Part shown: piece after piece, positions 62,106 through 64,000 of the stretch
How the letters are laid out: each line of letters starts with the position of its first letter
Numbering within the stretch: position 1 is the first letter of the stretch
NCBI GenBank assembly: GCA_018371275.1
Contig: JAHALF010000010.1
Location: 13,072-77,071 of the forward strand
Length of the DNA: 64,000 nucleotides
Source of the DNA: Clostridiales bacterium
Lineage (GTDB): Bacteria > Bacillota > Clostridia > Lachnospirales > CAG-274
Direction of reading: 5' to 3'
The notes under the pieces: model-generated
What the model saw: the letters and a program-made list of their open reading frames with translations, nothing else
Databases searched by the model: none
What the model was told of the DNA's origin: nothing
Translations under genes and position numbers: made by a program

Positions 62106-62128
62106 TATTTAACCTTGTATATAGTATT
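62083..62128 (-). promoter_or_regulatory. Two NrdR-like boxes at the nrdAB promoter
   Basis: On minus, TACTATATACAAGG (around 62113-62126) and TCCTATATGTGCTA (around 62082-62095) share CTATAT cores exactly 32 bp apart. NrdR operators are paired, about 31-32 bp apart, with consensus near ACAC-wATATw-GTGT. Each box is an imperfect match; the downstream box sits between -35 and -10. Confidence 0.5.
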
Positions 62129-62257
62129 TTTTGTTCATTTTAACAATTTTATATAAATTTTTTCTAAAACAATTTATAATTAATATTATTGATTTTTATA
62201 TTATTTAATACATCAATATAATTTATTCTTTTTTTATTTATTTTTATATATTTTTTA

Positions 62258-62266
62258 TGGTATAAT
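62258..62266 (+). promoter_or_regulatory. Extended -10 promoter of tmcAL
   Basis: TGGTATAAT: TATAAT at 62261-62266 preceded by TGn; -35 is A/T-rich and poor. About 36 bases before the ATG. Confidence 0.55.
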
Positions 62267-62301
62267 TAACTATCTATTATAAAATAAGAAAGGATATATT
62301 A

Positions 62302-63492
62302 ATGTTAGGAATTATAACAGAATACAACCCATTCCATAATGGTCATAAGCTACACATAGAAAAATCTAAAGAAAAAACCAATAGTAAATATTGTATAGTT
62401 GTTATGAGTGGTAATTTTTCACAAAGAGGAGAACCTACTATATTTGATAAATATTTAAGAACAAAAATGGCACTTTTAAATGGAGCAGATATTGTGTTAG
62501 AATTACCTCTAATCTTTGCAACCGCCTCTGCTGAACTTTTTTCATTAGGTGCCATTGATATTTTAGACAAAACAGGAATAGTAACCGACATTTGTTTTGG
62601 TAGTGAAGAAGGAAGCTTAGAAAAATTTTTAGAAGTTTCTAATATTCTATCTAATGAAACATTAGAATTTAAACAACATCTATACAAATTTTTAGATAAT
62701 GGATTATCTTTTCCTAGGGCTAGGTTAAATGCACTAGAAAAAACTTTAAACAAACCTTTAGGCTTTTTAAATGAACCAAATAATATTTTATCTATAGAAT
62801 ATTTAAAAGCTATAAATAAATTAAATAGTACCATTATAGCAAAAACTATAAAAAGAGAAAAAGTACATTTTAACTCTAATAATATAAATGGAAACATAGC
62901 ATCTGCAACAGCTATAAGACAAGCATTCTTTAAAAATAATATTGATAGTATAAAAAATGTTATACCTAATAATTGTTTTAAATTGATACAAAATATTTCA
63001 CAAAATAATATACCTATTATTGATAATTATACTAGTATTTTAAAATATCTTTTAAAAGTATCTAATATAGAAAATATTAAACAAATTGCAGATGTAACAG
63101 AAGGTATAGAAAATAAAATACTAGATAATACTAATGTTGATTCTATAACAGAATTAATAAATAATGTAAAATCTAAAAGATACACTTATACTAAGCTTCA
63201 ACGTACTATTTTACATATTCTTTTAAATATAACAAAAGATGATCAACAATATTTAAAAGAAAATTTAAACCCTTATATAAGAGTATTAGGATTTAAAAAA
63301 TCATCTTCTCATTTACTAAAAGAATTAACAATAAATGCTAAAGTTCCAGTAATAACAAACTTAAAAAATGCTAAAAAACAAATAGATAAAAATGCTATGT
63401 ATTATTTGAATAAAGAAGTTATGTCCACTGATATATATTATTTGTCAAAAAATAAAAATGAAGAATATAGACAACCTTTAGTTATTATATAA
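62302..63492 (+). CDS. tmcAL: tRNA(Met) cytidine acetate ligase TmcAL (YlbM)
   Basis: 396 residues. The nucleotidyltransferase domain starts at the N-terminus with GIITEYNPFHNGHKLHIEKS, the HxGH motif being HNGH, then VVMSGNFSQRGEPTIFDK and FGSEEGS. TmcAL activates acetate with ATP to make N4-acetylcytidine at the wobble position of elongator tRNA-Met. The C-terminal helical tRNA-binding part includes RVLGFKKSSSHLL. GAAAGGAT ribosome binding site. Convergent with the tRNA/rRNA unit. Confidence 0.95.
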   Translation: MLGIITEYNPFHNGHKLHIEKSKEKTNSKYCIVVMSGNFSQRGEPTIFDKYLRTKMALLNGADIVLELPLIFATASAELFSLGAIDILDKTGIVTDICFGSEEGSLEKFLEVSNILSNETLEFKQHLYKFLDNGLSFPRARLNALEKTLNKPLGFLNEPNNILSIEYLKAINKLNSTIIAKTIKREKVHFNSNNINGNIASATAIRQAFFKNNIDSIKNVIPNNCFKLIQNISQNNIPIIDNYTSILKYLLKVSNIENIKQIADVTEGIENKILDNTNVDSITELINNVKSKRYTYTKLQRTILHILLNITKDDQQYLKENLNPYIRVLGFKKSSSHLLKELTINAKVPVITNLKNAKKQIDKNAMYYLNKEVMSTDIYYLSKNKNEEYRQPLVII

Positions 63493-63510
63493 TTTCTGTA
63501 AAAAATAAAA

Positions 63511-63534
63511 AGGAGATAATTTTAATTATCTCCT
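63511..63534 (-). terminator. Terminator of the 16S-tRNA transcription unit
   Basis: AGGAGATAATT pairs with AATTATCTCCT; on minus a run TTTTTATTTTTT follows. It starts 6 bases past the tRNA-Arg 3' end. Confidence 0.9.
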
Positions 63535-63539
63535 AGAAA

Positions 63540-63613
<74 letters not shown>

Positions 63614-63622
63614 ATAAAAGTA

Positions 63623-63708
63623 TGCCCGAGACCGGAATCGAACCGGTACGGGATTTAACTCCCGCAGGATTTTAAGTCCTGTGCGTCTGCCAGTTCCGCC
63701 ACTCGGGC
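63623..63708 (-). tRNA. tRNA-Leu (anticodon TAA)
   Basis: 86 bases with the long variable arm of class II tRNAs. Acceptor GCCCGAG/CTCGGGC, anticodon loop CTTAAAA (TAA), T-arm GGTTCGATTCC, discriminator A. CCA not encoded. Confidence 0.97.
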
Positions 63709-63734
63709 ACATTATGTGCCTTATTTAAAGACAG

Positions 63735-63816
63735 TGGGTGGTGGAGGATTCGAACCTCCGAAAGATTAACTAACAGATTTACAGTCTGCCCCCTTTGGCC
63801 ACTCGGGAAACCACCC
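63735..63816 (-). tRNA. tRNA-Tyr (anticodon GTA)
   Basis: 82 bases, class II. Acceptor GGGTGGT/ACCACCC, TTCCCGAGTGGCCAAAGGGG start, anticodon loop CTGTAAA (GTA), T-arm GGTTCGAATCC, discriminator A. Confidence 0.97.
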
Positions 63817-63903
63817 ATAATATTTATGCTTATATATACTAATTAAATTTAGCAATAATTAAACACTCAAAACTAAATAATCAAGTGAATTTCTCCCCAT
63901 CTT

Positions 63904-64000
<97 letters not shown>

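Noticed and set aside
62343..62897. 184-residue minus-strand frame opposite tmcAL
   Set aside because: Shadow of the TmcAL catalytic domain coding sequence.

Overview
The window is very AT-rich and densely coded, mostly on the minus strand, with strong GGAGG-type ribosome binding sites and TTGACA/TATAAT-type promoters. It carries endospore genes (ylbJ, a spoVAE), Firmicute cell-division and ribosome genes (sepF, ylmG, ylmH, rbgA, ylxM-ffh) and class Ia ribonucleotide reductase. This points to an anaerobic, spore-forming, low-GC member of Clostridia, most likely Lachnospiraceae-like; the family assignment is inference from gene content. I see no phage, insertion sequence, CRISPR array or integrase.

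Layout. 1-4557 (minus): an HlyD-like membrane protein, PLP-binding YggS, SepF, YggT, YlmH and the start of dnaX. 4648-7310 (plus): ylbJ, an RluA-family pseudouridine synthase and RNase H. 7472-14738: the glycolytic genes gap, pgk, tpiA, gpmI and eno on minus, with two small plus-strand genes between gap and pgk. 14867-24715: a 32-residue microprotein, a membrane protein, purL, tgt, an rRNA methyltransferase (plus), a PTS_EIIC_2-type membrane protein, a 52-residue hydrophilic protein, rbgA and rplS with a possible autoregulatory leader. 24835-26382: an NhaC-type antiporter.

26706-40420 is the most unusual part. It looks like one minus-strand operon of eight genes: a beta-sandwich protein, a large DUF5717-like protein, an Hsp70, a protein ending in a GrpE-like domain, a degenerate Hsp70, two more Hsp70s (one fused to a von Willebrand A domain) and a TPR protein. 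It has no J-domain gene and no CIRCE element. It looks like a dedicated chaperone-like machine whose client is unknown.

40581-43101 (plus): a CobD-like aminotransferase, a GltA-like oxidoreductase and a 41-residue protein. 43150-46617: rpsU-yqeY (minus), ylxM-ffh-rpsP-khpA (plus) and a solitary spoVAE (minus). 46734-57022 (minus): a seven-gene glycan catabolism operon with GH20, GH18, an M17 aminopeptidase, GH29, a CBM9-like protein, a transglutaminase-fold protein with a PNGase-like signature and a GH130 phosphorylase. None has a visible signal peptide, so the set probably works on imported glycans or glycopeptides in the cytoplasm.

57357-62037: three small clostridial-type proteins, then nrdB and nrdA (nrdA is transcribed first) behind a promoter with two NrdR-like boxes 32 bp apart. 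62302-63492 (plus): tmcAL. The right edge carries, on minus, the 3' end of a 16S rRNA followed directly by tRNA-Tyr, tRNA-Leu and tRNA-Arg and then a terminator. No 23S or 5S rRNA follows this 16S gene.
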